A stretch of DNA of 21,863 nucleotides from the NCBI GenBank assembly GCA_002396485.1, contig DGXZ01000010.1, forward strand, positions 496-22,358. The letters are read 5' to 3'. This DNA comes from Spartobacteria bacterium UBA5019 (GTDB lineage: Bacteria > Verrucomicrobiota > Verrucomicrobiia > Chthoniobacterales > Terrimicrobiaceae). Numbering within the stretch: the stretch's first letter is position 1; each line of letters opens with the position of its first letter. Of this stretch, positions 1-7,324 are shown piece after piece. The notes below the pieces were generated by a model. The model saw nothing but the letters and a program-made list of their open reading frames with translations, was not told the DNA's origin and ran no database searches. Made by a program: the position numbers and the translations under genes.

Positions 1-726
1 AACCTCATGAAGCGCCGCGACAAGTTCGACCACATCCTGATCGAGACGACCGGCCTGGCTGATCCGGGGCCGGTGGTGCAGACATTTTTTGTGGATGAGG
101 AATTGCGGGAGCAGACGGTAGTGAACGGCGTGGTGACCGTGGTGGACGCGCACCATTTCTCGCGCCATGTCGGTGAGACGCACGAGGCCGAGGAGCAGGT
201 GGCCTTTGCCGATGTGATTCTTCTGAACAAGTCCGACCTCGCGACTCCCGAAGAGCTGGAGGAAACCGAGCAGCGCATCCGCGCCATCAATGCCCTGGCG
301 GTGATCCACCGCACGACGCGCGCGGAGATCGATATCAAAAAAGTGCTCGAAGTGGGCGGCTTCAACCTCGACCGCGCCACGGAACTCAACCCCCACTTTT
401 TGGATGCGCATGGACATCGCCACCATCACCACTCGGACATCTCGAGCGTGGGCATCGAAGCCGAGGGGGAGTGCGATGGCAAAAAACTCAACGACTGGAT
501 TTCGAAGCTCGTTCGCGACCAGGGGCAGGACATTTTCCGCATGAAGGGGGTTTTCGCCGTGAAGGGCCAGGCCGACCGCGTGGTGTTCCAAGGCGTGCAC
601 ATGCTCATCGATGCGGCGAGCGGCGGTCCGTGGGCCGGACGCCCACGCAAGAACAGCCTGGTTTTCATAGGCCGCAAGCTTGACCGCGAGGCCCTCACCA
701 GCGGTTTCCGCTCCTGCCTCGCTTGA
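1..726 (+). CDS. CobW/COG0523-family G3E GTPase, C-terminal part (5' truncated)
   Basis: COG0523 proteins are P-loop GTPases that act as metallochaperones, mostly for zinc, or in cobalamin synthesis. The reading frame is open from base 1, so the true start and the Walker A loop lie outside the window. Visible are the family signature IETTGLADPGPV (encoded at about 40-75), the guanine-specificity motif NKSD (about 227-238) and a His-rich metal-binding stretch with four consecutive His (about 407-435). A CobW C-terminal domain follows, ending in the typical VFIGRKLD strand (about 661-690). The frame closes with TGA at 724-726, which overlaps the TTG start of the WD40 gene. Zinc chaperone is the likelier role because no cobalamin gene is seen, but the subfamily cannot be fixed from this fragment. 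Confidence 0.93.
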   Translation, partial: NLMKRRDKFDHILIETTGLADPGPVVQTFFVDEELREQTVVNGVVTVVDAHHFSRHVGETHEAEEQVAFADVILLNKSDLATPEELEETEQRIRAINALAVIHRTTRAEIDIKKVLEVGGFNLDRATELNPHFLDAHGHRHHHHSDISSVGIEAEGECDGKKLNDWISKLVRDQGQDIFRMKGVFAVKGQADRVVFQGVHMLIDAASGGPWAGRPRKNSLVFIGRKLDREALTSGFRSCLA

Positions 727-1700
727 AAAGCCCCGGCTCGATCACTGCGGGGGATCACATCCTCGACCTGAAATGGAATCCCGAGGGGACGCGTCTTCTG
801 GCGACTCCCGCCACTGGGGCTATATTGGTGGCAGACGAGACAGCGACGCGGCTGGAGGAACTGCCTGGCCACGGCATGGGAAATGGAAGCTCGGACTGGT
901 TCGTCGGCGAGCCTGCGACTTGCGGGTTTGACGGAAAAATCCGCTGCGGCTCGCGAGAGTGGAAGCCTGGGCGGGGGATGATCGAGCACGTGCGGACGAG
1001 TCCCGATGGGGCGCTCCTCGCGGCGGGCCAGGGCAAGACGCTGCACCTTTTCGACGCGGCCGGGAGTGCTGAAAAAAGCCTGCGCGACTTGCCAGCCGTG
1101 GTGTCGGATTTCGCATGGAATCCCAAGTCGCCCGCCGAGATCGCCACAGCAGGCGCGGGTGGGGCGCTGCTTTGGAGGCTTGGTGAAAAAGAACCTTTCG
1201 CCCGCTTCGATTGGGGTGGAGCGAGCCTGCAGGTGCGTTGGAGCAATGACGGACGCTGGCTGGCCACGGCGGACCAGACTGCGAGTGTGCATGTTTACGA
1301 TATCCCGAGGGATAATCCGCTCAACATGGAGGGATTTGAATCCAAGGTGCGCGCGCTGGCCTTTTCGGCCGATGGCAAGCGCCTCGCCACGGCGGGCAGT
1401 CCGGTGGTCACGGTCTGGCCGTGCGCATCCGCAAAAGGTCCGGATGGAGCCCGACCGATTCAGGTCGATGGCAGCGAGAGCGAAGTGCTGGCGCTGGATT
1501 TCTCACCCACCACCGGCCAGCTCGCAACAGGCGATGGCGAGGGCACGCTGCTGGTGGTGACTTTTGAAAAGGGCCAATTCCGCCGCAAGCGCGCCAGGCT
1601 TGGCACAGGCATCAGCGCCTTGGCGTGGCATCCTTCAAAGGCTCTGCTGGCCGTGGGTCACGCGAGTGGCTTGGTAACTTGGCTTTCGATGGAGGGCTGA
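723..1700 (+). CDS. WD40-repeat beta-propeller protein coupled to the CobW GTPase
   Basis: This 325-residue protein is built from WD40-like blades. Recurrent strand pairs of the type LxWNPEGTRLLATP, AFSADGKRLATAG, LDFSPTTGQLATGD and LAWHPSKALLAVGH occur about every 40 residues, giving roughly seven blades. There is no signal peptide, so it is probably cytosolic. The start is TTG at 723, inside the TTGA overlap with the CobW stop; the next in-frame Met (about residue 86) would remove two blades. The overlap implies translational coupling, so the propeller is probably a partner or scaffold of the GTPase. The partner role is inference; the fold assignment is strong. Its last 43 bp overlap the 3' end of the opposite-strand gene. 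Confidence 0.85.
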   Translation: MKSPGSITAGDHILDLKWNPEGTRLLATPATGAILVADETATRLEELPGHGMGNGSSDWFVGEPATCGFDGKIRCGSREWKPGRGMIEHVRTSPDGALLAAGQGKTLHLFDAAGSAEKSLRDLPAVVSDFAWNPKSPAEIATAGAGGALLWRLGEKEPFARFDWGGASLQVRWSNDGRWLATADQTASVHVYDIPRDNPLNMEGFESKVRALAFSADGKRLATAGSPVVTVWPCASAKGPDGARPIQVDGSESEVLALDFSPTTGQLATGDGEGTLLVVTFEKGQFRRKRARLGTGISALAWHPSKALLAVGHASGLVTWLSMEG

Positions 1701-3490
1701 ACGGATTCGCCGCTCTCGAGCGTGGGCGTGTCTTGGGCTGCGGGATCTTCAGCCACCAAAAAATCGCCCTCCGACGCTGGTGTCTCGAGTACATCGGGTG
1801 CCAGGTCGGGTTCTTCGGGTAAAATCGGAGTCGTCTGAGGTAGAAAATCTGCCGCGTCAGGCAGAACATCCGCCCCATGGGGCAAAGCCTCTGGCTCGTC
1901 GGGCTGCAGTTCTGCGGAATCAGATTCGGCCTTGGACACTTCAGCAGGTGGCTCGGGATTCGGCTTGTGTGTCTGTGGCACAATGGCTGCAGGACGAGTA
2001 GGCTTGTGGGGTTGGCTAGGCCGGGGTGGGCGGTTGTTTTGGGATTTCTCCTGCCTGTCCTGTGGCGGGCGGGCGCTTGGTCGCCGAGGGATTTCGAGAC
2101 CCTTCGAGGCGAAGTCGATGACATGGCCTTGGAGCAGGAGCCAATGGAAATCGCGGAGCAGGGCCGACTCCCGAAGTGCGGGATCGGATGGCAGGGTGGG
2201 CAGCGCGAGCAGGGCTTTCCATTGTTCCGAGCGGGGTTTTCCGGCATTTGATTCCAGATAGTCGAGAATGGCGGCGAGGCTCTCGGAGACGGGATTCGAC
2301 TGGCGGTCGAGCATCTTGGGCCGGGCCACGGAGACATAGGTGATGTTTTCGTGGGCTTTAAAAATCTGCAACCCGCCGGCGGCAAGCTTCTGGCCCAGGA
2401 TATTGGCTAGCGGAAGCGGGAACCGGATGAGGCTGTCGAGTTCACGGCGGGTGAACTCAATGGCGGCTGGCGCGGAGTCGTTCACCGGCGCAGAGCCTGG
2501 AACGGTGAAGTGATCGCCGGGATTGATAATCGCGCTGGCTGCGTGATTTTTTTGAAAGTGCTCGGTGACTTCCGCGAGGCTCTTGAGTGGCACGGGCTCG
2601 GTGCCTTCGGGGGTTTCGAGAGCAAAAAAGACATCCTGAGAACTTTGTTCGTCGCGCCATTTTTGGATGGATTCCTCATCGCGGACCATGCGGATGCGGG
2701 CCTTGTAGGCATCGAGCGGTATATTGCCGAAGCGTTCGGCATGGAGTTTTTGAACCTTGAGCTGATAGTCGTGGAGGTTTGGCGGCCCGAGAAGCACACC
2801 GCTCATCCCGCACTGGGCGATGATCGGAGAGGCTCCCTTGGGCGGTTCCACGGCGATACGTTCGCGGCGGTAAAAATTTTCCAAGTGTGCGGAGAGAACC
2901 CTCGCAACGGCATCGCTTTCGCTCAGCCAGAGTGTGCCATCCGCCGCCACCTGAAAAAGCGCGGGGCCGGATTTGCGCTGGAACTCCACAAGATAGCGCG
3001 CGGATTTTTCGAGAACCAGACGGGCCAGCTCAAAGAGGGAATATGTCTTGGCGGTTGATTTGATCTGTTTCAGTAGTCCATCGACGCCGCGTGGCTCGGG
3101 AACAAACTTGATCTCCCAGCCATCGAGAACAGGGTTGCGGGGCGCGGGTGCTTGCTGGCGGCGATCGGATTCTTGCCGCGAATCCCTGCGGGGCGCGGGA
3201 CCCTTGCCCGTCGGGCCCTTGTCACCGGAGGGACGGCGCAATTTTTCGGCGTGTTCGGCCCCATGCTTGCGGGTCAGGCGCTCGGATTTCGGCGGTTTGC
3301 GATTCCAACGAAAATCGGCATCGTCCCGTTCGAAACCGGACCTCCCTCTGGCCTCATCGTCATCCCGAGTGGAAATCTGCGAAATTTTACTCGAGGGAGT
3401 GGATTCCTTGACCCATGAGGGCTGGAAGGACTTGAGCAAGTCCATTTCCAAACCGGACAGGTCGGTGGGATTAGCTGGATTGGTGTTCAT
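1658..3490 (-). CDS. Large protein of unknown function with basic N-tail and acidic Pro-rich C-tail
   Basis: I do not recognise this 610-residue protein. Three zones are visible. Residues 1-120 are polar, Arg/Lys/Asp-rich and probably disordered. Residues about 121-462 look globular, with alternating hydrophobic helices and strands (for example WEIKFVPEPRGVDGLLKQIK). Residues 463-610 are low complexity, first basic and Pro-rich, then acidic, with recurring LP-acidic units (VLPDAADFLP, ILPEEPD). There is no signal peptide or membrane segment, so it is probably cytosolic. The charged tails resemble those of nucleic-acid or ribosome-associated proteins, but that is only a resemblance. It lies 100 bp downstream of prfA on the same strand and could be co-transcribed. 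Its stop lies inside the WD40 gene. Confidence 0.8.
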   Translation of the reverse strand: MNTNPANPTDLSGLEMDLLKSFQPSWVKESTPSSKISQISTRDDDEARGRSGFERDDADFRWNRKPPKSERLTRKHGAEHAEKLRRPSGDKGPTGKGPAPRRDSRQESDRRQQAPAPRNPVLDGWEIKFVPEPRGVDGLLKQIKSTAKTYSLFELARLVLEKSARYLVEFQRKSGPALFQVAADGTLWLSESDAVARVLSAHLENFYRRERIAVEPPKGASPIIAQCGMSGVLLGPPNLHDYQLKVQKLHAERFGNIPLDAYKARIRMVRDEESIQKWRDEQSSQDVFFALETPEGTEPVPLKSLAEVTEHFQKNHAASAIINPGDHFTVPGSAPVNDSAPAAIEFTRRELDSLIRFPLPLANILGQKLAAGGLQIFKAHENITYVSVARPKMLDRQSNPVSESLAAILDYLESNAGKPRSEQWKALLALPTLPSDPALRESALLRDFHWLLLQGHVIDFASKGLEIPRRPSARPPQDRQEKSQNNRPPRPSQPHKPTRPAAIVPQTHKPNPEPPAEVSKAESDSAELQPDEPEALPHGADVLPDAADFLPQTTPILPEEPDLAPDVLETPASEGDFLVAEDPAAQDTPTLESGESVQPSIESQVTKPLA

Positions 3491-3590
3491 AAACCGCCTG
3501 AAGCGGTGGCAATCTGGATAATGCCCAGAGAGGCCACAAGATAATTATTTCAAAAACTCCGTCAAAAAAAAATAATGCGGCCCGGAAGGA

Positions 3591-4667
3591 TCAGGCGATA
3601 CCGGAGTCTTTCAAGCGTTGCTCGATATCGCTGACCTGAAGGGCTTCCACAAGCCCGCCGATGTCGCCTTCGAGAAAGCGGTCGAGCGAGTAGAGTGAGA
3701 GCTTGATGCGGTGATCGGTGACGCGGTTCTCCGCGAAGTTGTAGGTGCGGATTTTTTCCTCGCGTCCGCCGCCGCCGATGAGGCTGCGCCGGTGGGCGGA
3801 GTATTTTTCCTCCTCCTCGCGGCGCTTGTCCTCGAGGAGCCTGGATCGCATGATTTTGATGGCAGCTTCCTTGTTCTTCTGCTGGCTGCGTCCGTCCTGG
3901 CAACGAACGATCCGTCCCGTCGGGATGTGCATGACCTGCACAGCGGAGTCCGTGGTGTTCACTCCTTGACCACCGGGTCCGCCGGCGCGGCAGACCTCGA
4001 TACGCAGGTCCTCGGGTTTGATTTCGATATCCACCTCCTCGGCCTCGGGAAGAACGGCGACTGTGGCGGTGGAGGTGTGGATGCGGCCCTGGGCCTCGGT
4101 GGCGGGCACGCGCTGCACGCGGTGCACGCCGCTCTCGTAGCGGAAGCGGCGGAAGACGGATGTGCCGGAAATACGGAAAATGATCTCACGGACACCACCT
4201 AGGTCGGCCGGACTGGATTCAAGTTCCTCGACCTTGAGTCCCAGAGAATCGGCGTAGCGGCAATACATGCGATGCAAGTCGGCGGCGAAAAGAGCGGCCT
4301 CGGTGCCTCCAGTGCCGGCGCGGATTTCCACAATGGCATCGCGATCCTCATCCGGCTCGGGGGGAAGGAGCGCCACTTGAACGGCACGCTCAAAGAGTTG
4401 AATCTCCGGCTCGATGCGCTCAATCTCCTCGCGGGCCATGGCGGCCATTTCCTTGTCCTCGCCCGCCGCCAGCTCGCGGTTTTCGTCCATCTCGCAGCGC
4501 GCGCGGGTGAGTTTTTCCCAGGATTCGAGCAGTTCTTTTGTCGAACCATGTTCGCGCAGCACCTCCCTGGCATGCGCGGCATTCTCGAAGAGGCCGGGCG
4601 AGGAAATTTCGCTTTCCAGTTCTTCGAAGCGGCGGCGCTTGCGCTCGATGAGAGGTTCAAAGTCCAT
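3591..4667 (-). CDS. prfA: Peptide chain release factor 1
   Basis: RF1 recognises UAA and UAG in the ribosomal A site and triggers peptidyl-tRNA hydrolysis. The 358-residue length matches the family (E. coli about 360). Key motifs are present: the class I signature GTGGTEAALFAADL around residues 118-131, the codon-recognition tripeptide PAT at 188-190 (RF1 type rather than the SPF of RF2), and the catalytic GGQ at 232-234 followed by GVNTTDSAVQ. The ATG start at 4667 lies only about 9 nt beyond the U-tract of the rpmE terminator and has no recognisable Shine-Dalgarno site, so its expression needs read-through or another promoter. No prmC methyltransferase gene, a common neighbour of prfA, is seen nearby. 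Confidence 0.98.
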   Translation of the reverse strand: MDFEPLIERKRRRFEELESEISSPGLFENAAHAREVLREHGSTKELLESWEKLTRARCEMDENRELAAGEDKEMAAMAREEIERIEPEIQLFERAVQVALLPPEPDEDRDAIVEIRAGTGGTEAALFAADLHRMYCRYADSLGLKVEELESSPADLGGVREIIFRISGTSVFRRFRYESGVHRVQRVPATEAQGRIHTSTATVAVLPEAEEVDIEIKPEDLRIEVCRAGGPGGQGVNTTDSAVQVMHIPTGRIVRCQDGRSQQKNKEAAIKIMRSRLLEDKRREEEEKYSAHRRSLIGGGGREEKIRTYNFAENRVTDHRIKLSLYSLDRFLEGDIGGLVEALQVSDIEQRLKDSGIA

Positions 4668-4676
4668 GATGAAATA

Positions 4677-4713
4677 AAAACGGTAAACAGGCCTTGAACC
4701 CGTTTACCGTTTT
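4677..4713 (-). terminator. Rho-independent terminator of rpmE, flush against the prfA start
   Basis: Two perfectly complementary 12-nt arms, AAAACGGTAAAC (4677-4688) and GTTTACCGTTTT (4702-4713), flank a 13-nt loop. Read on the minus strand, the hairpin follows the rpmE stop and runs into a U-rich tail (TTTTTATTT). On the plus strand a short T-run also follows the stem, so it could work weakly in both directions. The prfA ATG follows almost immediately. Confidence 0.85.
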
Positions 4714-4734
4714 AAAAAGAGGGAGAGAGTCTGA

Positions 4735-4962
4735 CTAAGGCTTCTTGACGGCGCGTGCAACGCGAACCGTGCCGTAGCGTTGCTTGAATTTGTCAACGCG
4801 GCCTGCCGTATCGACAAATTTCTGCTCACCGGTGAAGAATGGATGGCAGGCGGCGCAAATGCCGAGCTTGATGTTCTGCCGAGTGGAGCGTGTCTTGTAT
4901 GTGGCACCGCAAGCGCACACGATCACGGTCTCTTGGTAATCTGGATGAATTTCTGGCTTCAT
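4735..4962 (-). CDS. rpmE: 50S ribosomal protein L31, zinc-binding type
   Basis: This is a 75-residue L31 of the C+ (zinc-binding) type. It begins MKPEIHPDYQ, has the Cys quartet C16, C18, C36, C39 and the family stretch CHPFFTGEQKFVDTAGRVDKF. L31 sits at the ribosomal central protuberance and forms an intersubunit bridge; the zinc form is degraded or replaced under zinc limitation in several bacteria. I chose the ATG at 4962 rather than the alternative start at 5007 because the family begins at MK.IHP. The gene faces away from the MscS gene across a 62-bp gap and is followed by a strong terminator. No zinc-independent paralogue or clear Zur site is visible here. Confidence 0.97.
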   Translation of the reverse strand: MKPEIHPDYQETVIVCACGATYKTRSTRQNIKLGICAACHPFFTGEQKFVDTAGRVDKFKQRYGTVRVARAVKKP

Positions 4963-4979
4963 TTTGGAAAAGGGTGTGT

Positions 4980-5007
4980 ATCCTAACGTCGATTTCCTGC
5001 GTGGCAA
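4980..5007 (-). promoter_or_regulatory. Candidate promoter for rpmE
   Basis: On the minus strand a TTGCCA -35 box (5002-5007, 5 of 6 matches) is separated by 16 bp from a TAGGAT -10 box (4980-4985, 4 of 6). This would start transcription a few bases upstream of the rpmE ATG at 4962, leaving a very short leader. It lies in the only gap between the divergent rpmE and MscS genes. Assigned by eye. Confidence 0.35.
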
Positions 5008-5024
5008 CAGGAATCACCGCCATA

Positions 5025-7178
5025 ATGAACATTTTTTTCAAAGCAGCACTCGGCATTTTCTTTGGATTTCTCTTTCAAGCCTCATCCCAAGAACCGACAC
5101 CCACTCCCACTTCAGTCGTTGAACAAGACTATCACCAACTTCTCGACGAGGTCCGGCAGGGCGGGCTGGAAGAGTTCCAGAAACGAAAACCCGCCACGCC
5201 CGAGGAATACCGCGAATACCTGCACCTCCTGACCCAGCTTGTCGAATCCAAGACCCTCGCCGAAGACTGGGGCAGCGCGGCGAATGCCCTCGAAAAACAA
5301 ACCACCGAAATCCGCGAGGCCATCGGGCATTTCCAACCCCCGGAAGTCACTCCTGAGACCGGACTCGACCTTTACGACAAAGCGCGCCTTAAAGTCTGGC
5401 AGGCGGAGGATTGGCTCGAGGCCCTGAATAAAATCGGCTCCTCCCGCGCAACGCAGGAGACCACCGCTTTTGCGACACTCAAGGATCAGCAGCAAAGACT
5501 CGAATCGCTTCAAGCCGCTGGTCCGGCGGAGTCCCCCCGCGACGCCTGGCTTTTGCAACTGCAAGAGACACGGGTGCAAGCCATCCTCGCGGAACATACC
5601 TTGCGTTCGAACAAGCAAAGCTGGCAAGCGGATGTCGACCTTCAGAAAGCCCGCATTCAACTGGAGAAACTGAATGCCGCCAGCTTGGAAGGCCGAGTTT
5701 CCTTTCCGGAGCAAGTGTTGCAAACCAAGCTCTCGGATATCCAGAAGCTCGAAAACAAAATCGCCGATTCCGTGGCCAAGGTCGGCAGACAACTCAAAAA
5801 GGCCTCCCCGGAAAACCCGCCCCTGGGTGAAAAGGACGCAGCCTCCCGGCTGGCGACGAGTTTCCAGAACCAACTCGAACTCCTCGAATATCACCGCATC
5901 GCCCTCCTCATCACCGGCCAGGTCTGGCAGTCGCGTTACGATCTCTGGAATACAAAAAATGCCGCATCCATCGAACAAATCGCCCGATTGCTGGACGAGA
6001 AGGCGCAGGATGTCCAAGCGTGGCAACTGCTCATCACCGGTTTGCGTTCGAAACTTCAGGACCGCTGGCGCAAAGCGTCCCCCGCCGATGGGTCGGGAGA
6101 CGCCCCGTCAACGCCTGCCAACGGGGACATCTTGGACAAAGCCTTCCAGCAGGAAGAGGCAAACCTCACGGAGTGGGAAAACAGATTTTCCCGGCTTTTC
6201 GAGCTGATCAAGCTGACCAGTGCGGACATCACGGCCCGTCGCAAGAGCGCAGGCATCGGCGAAAAAATGGATGCAGCCGCCACCTCCCTCACCAGCCAGA
6301 TGCATAATTTCTGGAACACCGAGATTTTCACCCTCAACGACTCGGTGTTCGTCAATGGTCAGGTCGTCCAGCGTCCAAGCCCCGTCACTCTCGGCATGTT
6401 GCTGATCGCCGTGGCGATCCTTGTCAGTGGGGGACTCGCATCCTCCGCATTCAGCCGCTGGCTGCGCTCGCGGCTGAGCATGCGGTTTGCGTTGGATGCC
6501 AATACCGGCGCCATCGTTCAGAAATTCACCCATATTTTGCTCTTGGGAGTCATCTGCTTGGTAGCACTGGCTGTTGTGAAAATTCCCCTGACCATCTTCG
6601 CCCTATTAGGCGGCGGTGCCGCGATCGCGGTCGGCTTCGGAACCCAGCAGCTCATGAACAATCTCATCAGCGGGATTATTCTTCTCTTCGAGCGTCCGAT
6701 CCGCATCGGCGACATCATCGATGTCGAAAACTTTTCCGGCATGGTGACATCAATCGGCACGCGCTGCTGCCAACTGCGCCGGGGCGACGGCGTTGAAATC
6801 CTCATCCCCAACAGCGTCATCCTCCAAACCAAGGTGGTGAACTGGACGCTCTCCGACAGCCACGCCCGACAGGAATTCAGCGTCGCCATCACCCAAGGAG
6901 CGCCCGTTAAAAAAGCCATGGATCTTGTTCACGGCATCGTTTCCGCCAATCCCAATGTGCTCACCCGCCGTGGGATCGATGTCTTGTTTCAAGATTTTGC
7001 CAAGGACGCGCTCATCCTGCGCGTTCTATACTGGATCGACAAAACAAACCCCCACTCTGCGAACCAAGTCCCAAGTGAACTCCGCCTCGCCATCTACGAG
7101 GCCTTCCAGAACGAGGGAATACTCCTCGCGACCATACAAAAAGACCCTCACCTCGAAGCCGCCCCCTCCCCGAAGTAA
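5025..7178 (+). CDS. MscS-family mechanosensitive ion channel with long N-terminal coiled-coil region
   Basis: MscS-type channels open under membrane tension and release solutes during hypo-osmotic shock. The 717-residue product starts with a signal peptide (MNIFFKAALGIFFGFLFQASS) at the ATG at 5025; starts further upstream would put a charged, non-secretory stretch in front of it. Residues about 25-430 are Glu/Gln/Lys/Leu-rich helices, predicted periplasmic and coiled coil. Transmembrane segments lie near 454-475, 501-520 and 522-555. The last is the Gly/Ala-rich pore helix (LLGGGAAIAVGFGTQQLMNN), followed by the MscS beta domain (RPIRIGDIIDV...GMVTSIGTRCC...ILIPNSVIL). The large extracytoplasmic domain recalls MscK/MscM-type members, though with only about three membrane helices. 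It is a single gene, with a palindrome following its stop. Confidence 0.93.
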   Translation: MNIFFKAALGIFFGFLFQASSQEPTPTPTSVVEQDYHQLLDEVRQGGLEEFQKRKPATPEEYREYLHLLTQLVESKTLAEDWGSAANALEKQTTEIREAIGHFQPPEVTPETGLDLYDKARLKVWQAEDWLEALNKIGSSRATQETTAFATLKDQQQRLESLQAAGPAESPRDAWLLQLQETRVQAILAEHTLRSNKQSWQADVDLQKARIQLEKLNAASLEGRVSFPEQVLQTKLSDIQKLENKIADSVAKVGRQLKKASPENPPLGEKDAASRLATSFQNQLELLEYHRIALLITGQVWQSRYDLWNTKNAASIEQIARLLDEKAQDVQAWQLLITGLRSKLQDRWRKASPADGSGDAPSTPANGDILDKAFQQEEANLTEWENRFSRLFELIKLTSADITARRKSAGIGEKMDAAATSLTSQMHNFWNTEIFTLNDSVFVNGQVVQRPSPVTLGMLLIAVAILVSGGLASSAFSRWLRSRLSMRFALDANTGAIVQKFTHILLLGVICLVALAVVKIPLTIFALLGGGAAIAVGFGTQQLMNNLISGIILLFERPIRIGDIIDVENFSGMVTSIGTRCCQLRRGDGVEILIPNSVILQTKVVNWTLSDSHARQEFSVAITQGAPVKKAMDLVHGIVSANPNVLTRRGIDVLFQDFAKDALILRVLYWIDKTNPHSANQVPSELRLAIYEAFQNEGILLATIQKDPHLEAAPSPK

Positions 7179-7219
7179 GCCCACCTCTCCCTCATGCCTG
7201 CTGAATCCCTCCGCTCCGA

Positions 7220-7253
7220 ACCAAAAATTTGGACGATCGTCCAAATTTTTGGT
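7220..7253. repeat. 34-bp perfect palindrome (operator or bidirectional hairpin)
   Basis: Bases 7220-7253 form an uninterrupted palindrome whose left half is ACCAAAAATTTGGACGA, centred at 7236.5. The heptamer GATCGTC at its right centre (7235-7241) recurs at 7256-7262, exactly 21 bp on, or two helical turns. The element sits between the MscS gene and the dehydrogenase operon, about 40 bp after the former's stop. No U-tract follows the stem, so a DNA-binding site is as likely as a terminator. Confidence 0.75.
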
Positions 7254-7286
7254 CGATCGTCGCGGCGGGGGGAGTGAAGGAATGCT

Positions 7287-7316
7287 TTGCAGCAGGTAGT
7301 GGCTTACCCGTATAAA
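7287..7316 (+). promoter_or_regulatory. Candidate promoter of the 2-oxoacid dehydrogenase operon
   Basis: A -10 box TATAAA (7311-7316, 5 of 6 matches) lies 18 bp after a weak TTGCAG -35 (7287-7292). The E1alpha ATG at 7325 begins only 8 nt after the -10 box, so this promoter would give a leaderless or nearly leaderless mRNA. There is no Shine-Dalgarno site in front of the ATG. The palindrome lies just upstream, where an activator or repressor could bind. Confidence 0.3.
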
Positions 7317-7324
7317 TACACTCA

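Noticed and set aside
426..1292. 288-codon minus-strand frame over the CobW and WD40 genes
   Set aside because: It is Arg/Pro/Ser-rich low-quality translation opposite two supported genes.
3494..3590. Poly-A/T run after prfA as a Rho-independent terminator
   Set aside because: On the minus strand a nine-T run is present, but I could not find a stable stem directly before it.
4890..5024. N-terminal extension of the MscS gene from an upstream alternative start
   Set aside because: It would run through the rpmE coding region and place a charged stretch before an obvious signal peptide at 5025.
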